Below are positions 1 through 6,112 of a stretch of 6,159 nucleotides of DNA, piece after piece. Position 1 is the first letter of the stretch. The number at the start of each line of letters is the position of its first letter. A program made the translations under genes and the position numbers. Source of the DNA: an uncultured Eubacteriales bacterium (GTDB taxonomy: Bacteria > Bacillota_A > Clostridia > Christensenellales > Aristaeellaceae); the NCBI GenBank assembly GCA_902775835.1, contig CACYNZ010000223.1:1-6159 (forward strand), written 5' to 3'. The notes below the pieces were generated by a model. It saw only the letters and a list, made by a program, of their open reading frames with translations. It was not told where the DNA came from and ran no database searches.

Positions 1-106
1 TTCTATATTAAACATAGTTCTGATTTCTTGTGAAGTTTTCCGTCCATCATGATTTATATACGGCTTCTCCGTCACGCGTCATCATTTTTTCTGCAACCAT
101 GAAAAG

Positions 107-373
107 TCAGGCTTCAACGTGTGGTATACTCTGCATGTACCGTGCAAAGCTGTCAGGCAAAACAGTCCGGATCCCGATCTCAGAGGAAAACAAGCCCCCG
201 GACAACGAGTCGACTGCGTGCATACCATAAAACGGTGGAAAGTCCTGAAATTCCATGATATCTGCCGTCAGCTGATATCTCACGATCTTACTTCTTCCGA
301 ATTCAGATAATACAGAACCCAGGTGAAGGAGATCCACAGTTTCTCTTCCTGTCATCAATTCATGAGAGGTCAT
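107..373 (-). CDS. Doubtful small ORF, hypothetical protein (possibly a gene remnant)
   Basis: This is an 88-codon open frame that I do not recognise. In favour: the composition looks protein-like, with mixed hydrophobic and acidic segments (for example FQDFPPFYGMHAVD around residues 42-55), and it has no close match in character to a shadow of a neighbouring gene. Against: the ATG at 373 has no Shine-Dalgarno at normal distance (the nearest purine run is about 18 bases upstream, inside the nnr coding sequence). A TAA lies two codons upstream, so the frame cannot extend. It would also start head-to-head with nnr only 5 bases away, leaving no room for promoters. The frame ends at TGA (107-109), and if that and a second TGA are ignored it continues to TAA at 8-10 (121 codons). 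It may be a small orphan gene, a decayed remnant, or chance. No function is proposed. Confidence 0.3.
   Translation of the reverse strand: MTSHELMTGRETVDLLHLGSVLSEFGRSKIVRYQLTADIMEFQDFPPFYGMHAVDSLSGGLFSSEIGIRTVLPDSFARYMQSIPHVEA
365..370 (+). promoter_or_regulatory. Ribosome binding site of nnr
   Basis: AGAGGT lies 8 bases before the ATG at 379. It is a moderate match to the Shine-Dalgarno consensus at normal spacing, and it decides this start codon. Confidence 0.6.
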
Positions 374-378
374 GCATT

Positions 379-1875
379 ATGCTGAGCACTATCCTTCCCG
401 ATCAGATGCAGCAACTGGAACGTCAATGGATGCAGCAGTTTCACGTTCCCGCCATTCTTTTGATGGAAGAAGCTGCCAGAGGTGTCACCGCATCCATCAG
501 CAGAATCGCCGTCAAGGAAAAGCCCGTTCTTTTTCTCTGCGGGCCCGGAGCCAATGGGGGCGACGGATATGCCGCCGCACGGCAGTGGAAGTTGCTCGGC
601 GGCCGCTCCATGATTGCGGAGCTGTCCCCTTCTTCGCACCCGGACGCTTCCATTATGCGCACACTCGCCCTGCAGTGCAGCATTCCCGTTCTTCAGCTTC
701 AGCCGTCCGCCTCACTTCCCGAGTGCTGTCTGATCGTCGATTCCCTGTTCGGAACCGGCCTGTCCCGGCCCGTGACTGGAAAGCTTCCCGATCTGTTTGC
801 CCGGGTTCGCAGTTCGGGCATCCCGGTTCTCGCAGTGGACATACCGTCCGGCCTGAGCGCCGAAACCGGAGAAGTGCTGGGCTGCGTGATGCCCGCTGTG
901 GAAACGGTGACCTTTCATCGGCCGAAACAGGGGTTTTATCTGCGTCAGGGGCCCTCTGTCTGCGGCAGAATCACGGTGCATTCCATCCTGATCCCGCCTG
1001 TCTACGGCAGCTTTCCCGGTCTGTCCGTGCTCGAAGCCGAAGACCTTGACGCGTGTCTTCCGGCCCGGGATCCCGCCGGTTACAAGGGAACCTTCGGACA
1101 CATCGTCATTCTCGCCGGCTCACCTGGCATGGCAGGTGCCGGCATCATGTGTGCCCGCGCCGCGCTGCGTGCAGGAGCCGGGCTTGTCACGATTCTGTGC
1201 CGTCAGGAACTCCTGCCGATATTCCAGACAGCAGTTCCGTCCGCCATGTGTGCCGTCCTTCCCATGAATTCCGGGGTCTATACCGCTGAGGCGCTCGATA
1301 CCTGCCGGAGCATGCTTTCCCGCGCCACCTGCGCTGTCATCGGCTGCGGAATCGGCACAGATGAAGCCATGATTCCTCTGCTCAGCCTGTTTGCGTCCCT
1401 GACCTGCCCGGTGATCTATGATGCCGACGCGCTGACCCTTCTTGCCCGGCATCCCGAAATCACGCTTCCCGCGTCATCGCTTCTCACGCCGCACCCCGGA
1501 GAAGCCGCCCGGCTTCTGGACTGCACGGCAAAGGAGATCACACAGGATCCGCTGTCCGCGCTTCAGGCACTGTATGACCGATTCGGGTGCGCACTGATCC
1601 TCAAAAATGCCTGTTCCCTGATGCATGCCGGCGGAAAGACCGCTGTTCAGCCATTTCCCTCGCCTGCCCTCGCCCGTGGCGGAAGCGGAGATATGCTGTG
1701 CGGATTCCTTGCCGCCATCATCTCCAGACGCCATGAGTCCTCTCCCTCGCTTCTGTCCCTGCAGTGCGCCGTCTATCTCCACGCCCGGGCAGGCCTCGCG
1801 GCAGCAGAGGAAGTCGGCGAAGACGCCGCGACCTGCGAGGATATTCTCAGACACTTCCGTCTGCGTCACGCCTGA
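379..1875 (+). CDS. nnr: Bifunctional NAD(P)H-hydrate epimerase / ADP(ATP)-dependent NAD(P)H-hydrate dehydratase
   Basis: This 498-residue cytoplasmic enzyme repairs hydrated NADH and NADPH (NADHX, NADPHX). The N-terminal YjeF_N domain interconverts the R and S hydrates, and the C-terminal ribokinase-like carbohydrate-kinase domain dehydrates the S form using ADP or ATP. In the N half (about 1-215): CGPGANGGDGY at 54-64, the DSLFGTGL block at 121-128, and VDIPSG at 153-158. In the C half (about 220-498): GTFGHIVILAGSPGMAGA from 238, the glycine-rich IGCGIGTD at 321-328, YDADAL at 347-352, TPHPGEAARLL at 370-380, and the catalytic GGSGDMLCG at 434-442. The length is normal for the fused form. 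The usual epimerase motif GxGNNGGDG carries Ala58 in place of the first Asn. The start is supported by AGAGGT 8 bases upstream. The gene is monocistronic here and converges on the mannosidase gene, with a hairpin terminator just after its TGA. The family assignment is firm. Confidence 0.96.
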   Translation: MLSTILPDQMQQLERQWMQQFHVPAILLMEEAARGVTASISRIAVKEKPVLFLCGPGANGGDGYAAARQWKLLGGRSMIAELSPSSHPDASIMRTLALQCSIPVLQLQPSASLPECCLIVDSLFGTGLSRPVTGKLPDLFARVRSSGIPVLAVDIPSGLSAETGEVLGCVMPAVETVTFHRPKQGFYLRQGPSVCGRITVHSILIPPVYGSFPGLSVLEAEDLDACLPARDPAGYKGTFGHIVILAGSPGMAGAGIMCARAALRAGAGLVTILCRQELLPIFQTAVPSAMCAVLPMNSGVYTAEALDTCRSMLSRATCAVIGCGIGTDEAMIPLLSLFASLTCPVIYDADALTLLARHPEITLPASSLLTPHPGEAARLLDCTAKEITQDPLSALQALYDRFGCALILKNACSLMHAGGKTAVQPFPSPALARGGSGDMLCGFLAAIISRRHESSPSLLSLQCAVYLHARAGLAAAEEVGEDAATCEDILRHFRLRHA

Positions 1876-1895
1876 AAGGCATTTCCTCTGAAACC

Positions 1896-1932
1896 ATGAA
1901 ACGGGGAGGCATCGCACGCCTCCCCGTTTCAT
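1896..1932. terminator. Bidirectional intrinsic terminator between convergent genes
   Basis: There is a perfect 15-bp inverted repeat, 1896-1910 against 1918-1932, with a 7-base loop (ATCGCAC) and a GC-rich core (CGGGGAGGC / GCCTCCCCG). On the plus strand it is followed by a T-rich run (TCTGTTTGTT). On the minus strand the following tract is weaker (GGTTTC), though the A/T pairs at the base of the stem help. It sits in the 71-base gap between the nnr stop (1875) and the mannosidase stop (1947), where a shared terminator is expected. Confidence 0.88.
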
Positions 1933-1946
1933 TCTGTTTGTTCCCG

Positions 1947-4343
1947 TTACGGATCCTGTCGGATCATAAGCACATAGGGCGCATAATTGGCTTCCCTGAG
2001 TGCATCCATGGCTTCCTCCGGTTCCCTGGGGTCTGTCAGACAGAGACTGTACTGATATTCGCCGAACCCGGACAGGTCCATCTTGAAATTCGTCTCCCAG
2101 GTATTGTTCATGATCCATGAATACACCGGCCACCCGTTGTCCTCTGCCCGGTTTTCGCACAGGCGGATGGGATGATGCCGCATTTCGCCGCGGTACACAA
2201 GCGGCGCGTCATAGCAGGAAATCAGCGCCGTTCCGCCCGGATGCATGAACGCAATGCCGTCATCGGTCATGGTGTATTCCATGCCGGTTCCGGGCAGCTG
2301 ATCCACACCGGGGAGGAACGCTTCCTTTCCGCCCTTGCGCACTGCGACCCGGCTTTCCGGATAATTCAGCGTCAGCGGCAGGAAGACACTCTCGATATCC
2401 GTTGAAACCGTTTTTCCCAGCTGCAGCGTGAAGTCAATGCGCGGGATGGCTTCATACAATTTCACGTACACATCCGCCCGGACTGTACCCGGAAGCGTAT
2501 AGCAGAACCGCAGCACAGTGAAAACCGGCCCGTGTTCTTCGCACAGAACGTTTTCCAGCACGCCGGTGTAAAGGCAGGCGTGCACGCCCCGGATATTCCG
2601 GCCCAGAAGCCTGCGCTCCTCCATGTCCGCATACAGAATGGTCCGCCCGGCTTCCTTTGCCGGTGTCACTTCATAGAGCGGTGTAAAGAACGGAGCAGTT
2701 CCCCGTCCGGTAAGCTCCACCTGATTCTTTTTGTCCCGGAAGGACAGAATTCCCTCATGAATCCGGTATTCCAGGCGGAAGAACGCGTTTTCAAACTCAT
2801 GGGCCAGACGATAGGTCACCGGATCATAATCATTGACAATGTCACGGATCCGTTCAGCCCCCACATAGCATTTCCGGCTGTTCAGCGTCTCATTCACCGC
2901 GGGCAGTGTCCGGTATTCGTAGGTCTTTTCCTCACCCGGCGCAAACCGGTCCATAAACGTGATCTTCCGTCCCCGGGGATGGGCAGACACCTGGCAGGTC
3001 AGCTCGTTTCCGCTTGCATCCCGGATTTCCGCCCTTTCCAGGATCGGCGATTCCACGTAAAACTCCACCGGCAGGAGTCCTCCCGTCCTGGACGGATTGC
3101 ATACGCGGACTGCTCCGTTCAGCGCATAGTAGCGGAGCACATCACCCTTCCTTCTCGCAATCCTGGTCAGCATCAGCGAGGCTGCCTCGTGCGCCTTGGA
3201 AGCATAGCTTGTTTTCCGTATATCCAGGTTCGTCACCATGGTCTCATAGGGATTGGATACCGTCGCCGAGTGTCCCCAGGTATGCTCTGCGTACAGCAGC
3301 AGATTGTCCTCCGCCATGCGCGCAAGGTCCGGCTCATGCGTGTACACGTCCGGGTCCAGACGCTCGCAGAGGTGCAGACGGCGGCGCGCCTCAAGATAGT
3401 GCTTGACCGCATAGGGCGTGCTCCCCACGCCATTGGCCCACCAGTCATTCAGATCGCCCCGGAGTACCGGCACATCCTGAAGCTTCGGTGCCGTCAGCGC
3501 GTACAGTTCCTGCAGGGAAACCATCTGTATCCGGACTGGCTCTGAAGCATACCGCTCATTGTATGCCTGAATGTTCCTCAGGATTTCCACCTCAGGCGGT
3601 GCATTGTCACTGAACACGCCGGATACCGCCGTAATGATGAAATCATAGGGATAGCCTTCCCGCTCGCAGAGGGTGAGATACGCGTCCAGGTTTTCATGCA
3701 GTGCCTCCACCGGGTCCGTCGGCTGAGCCGTCTGCCCCAGATGGTTCTGCATCATGAAATTGGTGCTGCGGTTCGGCTTTATGCCCAGCACATTGCCGAG
3801 GTTGTAATGCTCACCGTTCCAGACAAGGAGAGACTTTCCACTGCCGCTTTCCCAGCGGAAGGCTGTCTGGTTCTGGAACAATGGATACATGCCGTGGTGG
3901 CAGTGGATATTCATGAACAGGAATTCCACGCCCTCCTCCAGCATCGCATCCCGGTAGCCCATGGAAATGCCGTTGATGTCCGCCATCATGGCTGTGCGCA
4001 TGGGCAGGATTTCCTGCCATTCGTGGAGGCGCCTGCGGTATACGTCGCAGTCGATCAGGTCATTGAAGTTCAGATAATTGGCCGAAATCCCGATTCTGCC
4101 GTCCCTGGCCAGTTCCAGAAAAGCCCGCTTCTCGTCCTCGGATGCTTCCCGGAAAAACGCCTCGACGCAGAACAGTGTCTCGCAGTTCCAGCGGAAAAGG
4201 GCATTTTCCTTTTCCTGCATCATCGAAACAACCGTACGGATATAATCCGCCTGCGTCTCAATCACCCGTTCCTGCAGGTCGGTATATCCAATGTCCGTAT
4301 GGGAGTGGTGTACCACATAGACTGTCCGGATCCTGTGTTCCAT
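1947..4343 (-). CDS. GH38-type alpha-mannosidase, intracellular
   Basis: This 798-residue protein has no signal peptide, so it probably acts in the cytoplasm on imported or released mannosides. The N-terminal (beta/alpha) GH38-like domain begins almost at once with VVHHSHTDIGYTD (10-22). The HxD pair H15/D17 matches the first two zinc ligands of GH38. MADINGISMGYRDAML (120-135) aligns with the family's nucleophile segment, which puts D122 as nucleophile and metal ligand. YAEHTWGHS (351-359) carries a likely fourth ligand, H354. FSDNAPPE (244-251) may hold the general acid. Residues from about 400 to the end form the beta-rich C-terminal region usual in GH38, including WPVYSWIMNNTWETNF (738-753). 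The residue roles are inferred by analogy. The start is fixed by GGGGGAGGAT at 4348-4356. It lies 100 bases after the hydrolase gene on the same strand, with no evident terminator between. True substrate linkage is not readable; related GH38-like enzymes can differ in specificity. Confidence 0.88.
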   Translation of the reverse strand: MEHRIRTVYVVHHSHTDIGYTDLQERVIETQADYIRTVVSMMQEKENALFRWNCETLFCVEAFFREASEDEKRAFLELARDGRIGISANYLNFNDLIDCDVYRRRLHEWQEILPMRTAMMADINGISMGYRDAMLEEGVEFLFMNIHCHHGMYPLFQNQTAFRWESGSGKSLLVWNGEHYNLGNVLGIKPNRSTNFMMQNHLGQTAQPTDPVEALHENLDAYLTLCEREGYPYDFIITAVSGVFSDNAPPEVEILRNIQAYNERYASEPVRIQMVSLQELYALTAPKLQDVPVLRGDLNDWWANGVGSTPYAVKHYLEARRRLHLCERLDPDVYTHEPDLARMAEDNLLLYAEHTWGHSATVSNPYETMVTNLDIRKTSYASKAHEAASLMLTRIARRKGDVLRYYALNGAVRVCNPSRTGGLLPVEFYVESPILERAEIRDASGNELTCQVSAHPRGRKITFMDRFAPGEEKTYEYRTLPAVNETLNSRKCYVGAERIRDIVNDYDPVTYRLAHEFENAFFRLEYRIHEGILSFRDKKNQVELTGRGTAPFFTPLYEVTPAKEAGRTILYADMEERRLLGRNIRGVHACLYTGVLENVLCEEHGPVFTVLRFCYTLPGTVRADVYVKLYEAIPRIDFTLQLGKTVSTDIESVFLPLTLNYPESRVAVRKGGKEAFLPGVDQLPGTGMEYTMTDDGIAFMHPGGTALISCYDAPLVYRGEMRHHPIRLCENRAEDNGWPVYSWIMNNTWETNFKMDLSGFGEYQYSLCLTDPREPEEAMDALREANYAPYVLMIRQDP

Positions 4344-4347
4344 GAAA

Positions 4348-4356
4348 TCCTCCCCC
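4348..4356 (-). promoter_or_regulatory. Ribosome binding site of the mannosidase gene
   Basis: Read on the minus strand, GGGGGAGGAT lies about 5 bases before the ATG at 4343. This is a strong Shine-Dalgarno that settles the start. Confidence 0.75.
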
Positions 4357-4360
4357 TGTG

Positions 4361-4395
4361 CGGGCCTTGCGTGCCTTCACGCCATGACCGGCCCG
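4361..4395. repeat. Nested inverted repeat in the leader of the mannosidase gene
   Basis: The outer arms CGGGCC (4361-4366) and GGCCCG (4390-4395) pair perfectly, and inside them GCGTG (4369-4373) pairs with CACGC (4378-4382) around a 4-base loop. On the minus strand the hairpin ends about 5 bases before the Shine-Dalgarno of the mannosidase gene and is not followed by a T tract, so it does not look like a terminator for the upstream operon. On the plus strand TTTT follows, but no plus-strand gene needs terminating there. It could be a leader structure affecting translation or mRNA ends. Its role is unknown. Confidence 0.5.
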
Positions 4396-4443
4396 TTTTC
4401 CTGTCGAAAAAGCACTTGACAATTCAGAGTGCATGCATCATGT

Positions 4444-5088
4444 TTATACCTGCGGCACAAGCAGGGCCAGGTGCATCTGGCAGGCCAGATCTTCCTTCAC
4501 CACACGCAGGAGATTCAATTCTTCCGCTTTCTGCGGGAAAAGGCTGAGAAAATCTTCCGGACCCGAAATGGGCCAGTCCGCATTGTACTTTGTTCTGTAA
4601 TGCATGGGCAGAATGATTCTCGGTGCCAGAAGCGTACAGACTTCCCTGGCTGCGGCCGCATCGATGGTGTAAAAGCCGCCGACCGGAATCATCAGGATAT
4701 CCACCGGTCCGATTTTCCGGGCCAGTTCCGCATCCGGCACATGCCCCAGATCGCCCAGATGCACCACATGCATGCCCTCCGCATCCAGGCAGTGGATCAG
4801 GTTCGGGCCGCGCTTTTTTCCCCCGCAGTCATCGTGAAAGCTCCTGAGACTGCGGATCCGCACATCCGGCGCCAGGGTATGCTCCCCTTCCGTGTCCACC
4901 ACCTGTGTCCAGCCCTGCACCGTATCCACAGCACTGTGATCTCCGTGCCCGTGGCTGACGGTCACCGCATCCGCCCTGAGCGGATGAATGGGATAGCCGG
5001 TGGATGCGTCAAAGGGATCCGTGACAATGCGCAGGCCGCTTTCCAGTTCCAGAAGGAACTTGCTGTGGCCAAGACAGGTAATGATCAT
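4444..5088 (-). CDS. Metallo-beta-lactamase-fold metal-dependent hydrolase (Lactamase_B_3 / UPF0173-like)
   Basis: This is a 214-residue cytoplasmic protein with the MBL fold. The N-terminus CLGHSKFLLELESG (5-18) followed by VTDPFD (22-27) is typical of the small metal-dependent hydrolases near UlaG and UPF0173. The zinc-binding HxHxDH motif is HGHGDH at 46-51. Further likely ligands are D113 in HLGDLGH and H163 in PMHY, and H85 in SFHDD is also conserved in related proteins. All core metal ligands are present, so an active hydrolase is likely, but the substrate is not known. The length is normal for the family. The chosen ATG has GGGGAGGA 7 bases upstream and overlaps the stop of the preceding gene by 4 bases (ATGA, 5085-5088), which indicates translational coupling. 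The same frame stays open upstream to 5346, but that extension lies inside the neighbouring gene, is Arg/Gly-rich and has no family features. Confidence 0.9.
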   Translation of the reverse strand: MIITCLGHSKFLLELESGLRIVTDPFDASTGYPIHPLRADAVTVSHGHGDHSAVDTVQGWTQVVDTEGEHTLAPDVRIRSLRSFHDDCGGKKRGPNLIHCLDAEGMHVVHLGDLGHVPDAELARKIGPVDILMIPVGGFYTIDAAAAREVCTLLAPRIILPMHYRTKYNADWPISGPEDFLSLFPQKAEELNLLRVVKEDLACQMHLALLVPQV

Positions 5089-5585
5089 GCTCTTTCCTCC
5101 CCTTCCCTTGAGTTCATCGCATATCTGGAGACCGCTGCGCAGACAGCGCCGAGCACGTCCGGCAGTTTTTCCCGTTTTCTGAGGCGCACGGCACATTCCT
5201 CCATGAGGGATGCGCATGCCTGACAGAACTGTTCCCGGGAACTGTCCGCTGCAAGCACCAGATGCCGTGTGATTTCCGGCTCCGGTATGCGTGCGTGCAC
5301 CCTGAGCACGGATATCAGCTGTCCCGGACTGCCCCCGCAGACACACCCCGTGTCGGGAAAGTCGGGCAGAAGCCTGTCCAGAAGCAGCCAGCTGTTCAGA
5401 ACGTCCGTTCTGTATCCGTTTCGTTCAAGTTCCTCACGGCACGCTTCCAGCATCCCTGCGTCCGCGTCCCTGGGAACAGCGGCCGCGGCCAGCCAGCCAT
5501 TTACGCGCGTGCGCTTCACCGCCGGGGTCTGTTCCGGAAAATACCGTGACAGGATTTTTCGGACTTCGCCGCGGATTTCATCCAT
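5085..5585 (-). CDS. Unrecognised protein, middle gene of a coupled operon
   Basis: This is a 166-residue protein that I cannot assign. It has no signal peptide, no membrane segment and no familiar catalytic motif. It looks mostly helical, with charged ends (RGEVRK near the start, SREGEERA at the C-terminus) and seven cysteines: C49, C81 and C83 in GCVCGG, C121 and C124 in FCQAC, C131 and C149. They do not form a standard zinc-finger spacing. The start at 5585 is chosen because it overlaps the stop of the DUF1934 gene in ATGGATGA and the upstream in-frame ATGs lie inside that gene without ribosome sites. The Shine-Dalgarno itself is weak (AAGG about 13 bases upstream), as expected if ribosomes re-initiate from the preceding gene. 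Its stop overlaps the start of the MBL-fold hydrolase. The tight packing supports a real gene, and the function is open. Confidence 0.78.
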   Translation of the reverse strand: MDEIRGEVRKILSRYFPEQTPAVKRTRVNGWLAAAAVPRDADAGMLEACREELERNGYRTDVLNSWLLLDRLLPDFPDTGCVCGGSPGQLISVLRVHARIPEPEITRHLVLAADSSREQFCQACASLMEECAVRLRKREKLPDVLGAVCAAVSRYAMNSREGEERA

Positions 5586-6030
5586 GATCCAGCGGCTGCC
5601 TTGCATATCGCAGCAGCACATGATGACTGGTTCCGCCTCCCTCAGAATTGAGCTGATACCGGATCTCCACCTGTCCGCCTTCCGCACCGGAATCGCATTT
5701 CAGATGGCTGCAGTGCAGATGCAGGGGAAAGCTGCCGTAGGGCGTATGATAGCTGCCTTCGTAGGGCCTGCCCCTGCGGAACACCATGTTCATGGAAAAG
5801 ACGCCCTTGCGCATGAGCATCACCGTATCCGGACGGATATGAAAGTAGACATCCGTCACTTCCTGCGCCTGTCCGTCCTCCACCAGCTGTTCCCTGAAAT
5901 GCAGAACCTCGGCTCCGCCGCGGTTTTCCAGTTCCCCCACAAACATTTCCCGGCTTTCCTGCTGTTCGCCTTCCATGCTGCGGATGGTATTTTCCATGAT
6001 AATGTAGACCTTTTCCGTTTGTTCTCCCAT
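5578..6030 (-). CDS. DUF1934 (YwiB-family) beta-barrel protein
   Basis: This 150-residue small cytoplasmic protein belongs to the DUF1934 / YwiB family, which has a predicted calycin-like beta-barrel fold and no established biochemical role. The family signature is clear: alternating strands over 28-75, a segment around SMNMVFRRGRPYEGSYHTPYGSFPL (79-103) with the characteristic TPYG at 96-99, then short strands ending in EIRYQLN (122-128). The length is normal. The ATG at 6030 has AAGGAG at 6038-6043, 7 bases upstream. The open frame upstream to 6156 is rejected because it crosses the promoter and the divergent ispE start. It is the first gene of the coupled set, and its TGA overlaps the next start by 8 bases. 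A candidate promoter lies at 6065-6094. Confidence 0.88.
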   Translation of the reverse strand: MGEQTEKVYIIMENTIRSMEGEQQESREMFVGELENRGGAEVLHFREQLVEDGQAQEVTDVYFHIRPDTVMLMRKGVFSMNMVFRRGRPYEGSYHTPYGSFPLHLHCSHLKCDSGAEGGQVEIRYQLNSEGGGTSHHVLLRYARQPLDHG

Positions 6031-6037
6031 AGATGTG

Positions 6038-6043
6038 CTCCTT
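6038..6043 (-). promoter_or_regulatory. Ribosome binding site of the DUF1934 gene
   Basis: AAGGAG on the minus strand is 7 bases from the ATG at 6030. It is strong and at ideal spacing, and it picks this start over longer in-frame alternatives. Confidence 0.75.
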
Positions 6044-6064
6044 CCGGGGGTACGTTCTTCCACG

Positions 6065-6094
6065 AGTATAACACAACTGCTGCACGTCTGCCAC
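6065..6094 (-). promoter_or_regulatory. Candidate extended -10 promoter for the DUF1934 operon
   Basis: On the minus strand, TATACT (6070-6065) is preceded by TGT, giving an extended -10 element TGnTATACT. A weak -35-like GTGGCA lies at 6094-6089 with an 18-base spacer. Transcription would begin near 6058, leaving a leader of about 28 bases to the ATG at 6030. This is a motif-based call only. Confidence 0.5.
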
Positions 6095-6101
6095 ACGGCA
6101 C

Positions 6102-6109
6102 AAGGAGGT
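6102..6109 (+). promoter_or_regulatory. Ribosome binding site of ispE
   Basis: AAGGAGGT is a full match to the anti-Shine-Dalgarno core. It sits only 3 bases before the ATG at 6113, a little closer than usual but still workable. Confidence 0.7.
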
Positions 6110-6112
6110 ACC

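Larger units (their letters stand above)
1..378. other. Left-end region without a recognisable gene; must hold the nnr promoter
   Basis: Apart from the doubtful minus-strand frame, this stretch has no identifiable gene. It is visibly richer in A and T than the rest of the window. Because the nnr start is at 379, its promoter should lie here, but I find no good -35/-10 pair. The best -10-like hexamer is GATAAT at 306-311, without a convincing -35. An 8-base direct repeat, TGATATCT, occurs at 256-263 and 273-280. I see no tRNA, riboswitch or terminator in it. Confidence 0.5.

Noticed and set aside
50..109. Selenocysteine reading of the in-frame TGA codons at the left end
   Set aside because: There is no obvious hairpin just after either TGA, the second is next to TGG and near the frame end, and no selenoprotein family is recognisable.
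30..230. Plus-strand 66-codon frame at the left edge
   Set aside because: It has no ribosome site and no motif, and competes with the somewhat more protein-like minus-strand frame. There is not enough to support it.
372..1049. Plus-strand open frame of 225 codons in another frame of nnr
   Set aside because: It is Arg/Ser-rich out-of-frame text over the N-terminal domain of nnr, whose own frame has all family motifs.
1474..2160. Minus-strand open frame of 228 codons spanning the nnr 3' end and the terminator
   Set aside because: It crosses the shared terminator and overlaps two firmly assigned genes, and its sequence is Gly/Arg-rich without motifs.
2532..3545. Plus-strand open frame of 337 codons antisense to the mannosidase gene
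   Set aside because: It lies wholly within the well-supported GH38 gene, has low-complexity His/Arg/Gln-rich text with no family features, and is the expected shadow of a GC-rich gene.
4430..4437. 8-base palindrome TGCATGCA just after the hydrolase stop
   Set aside because: It is too short and isolated to call an operator or restriction-related feature.
4416..4448. Perfect plus-strand -35 hexamer TTGACA at 4416-4421
   Set aside because: At 17 bases the -10 position reads CATGTT, and the better TTTATA (4443-4448) is 21 bases away. No plus-strand gene follows.
3696..4547. Plus-strand open frame of 283 codons over the mannosidase 5' half and the gap
   Set aside because: It is antisense to GH38 and to the end of the hydrolase gene, has no ribosome site and no recognisable domain.
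4429..5223. Plus-strand open frame of 264 codons antisense to the MBL-fold hydrolase
   Set aside because: The opposite strand carries a complete MBL protein with all metal ligands; this frame is a shadow rich in His, Arg and Gln.
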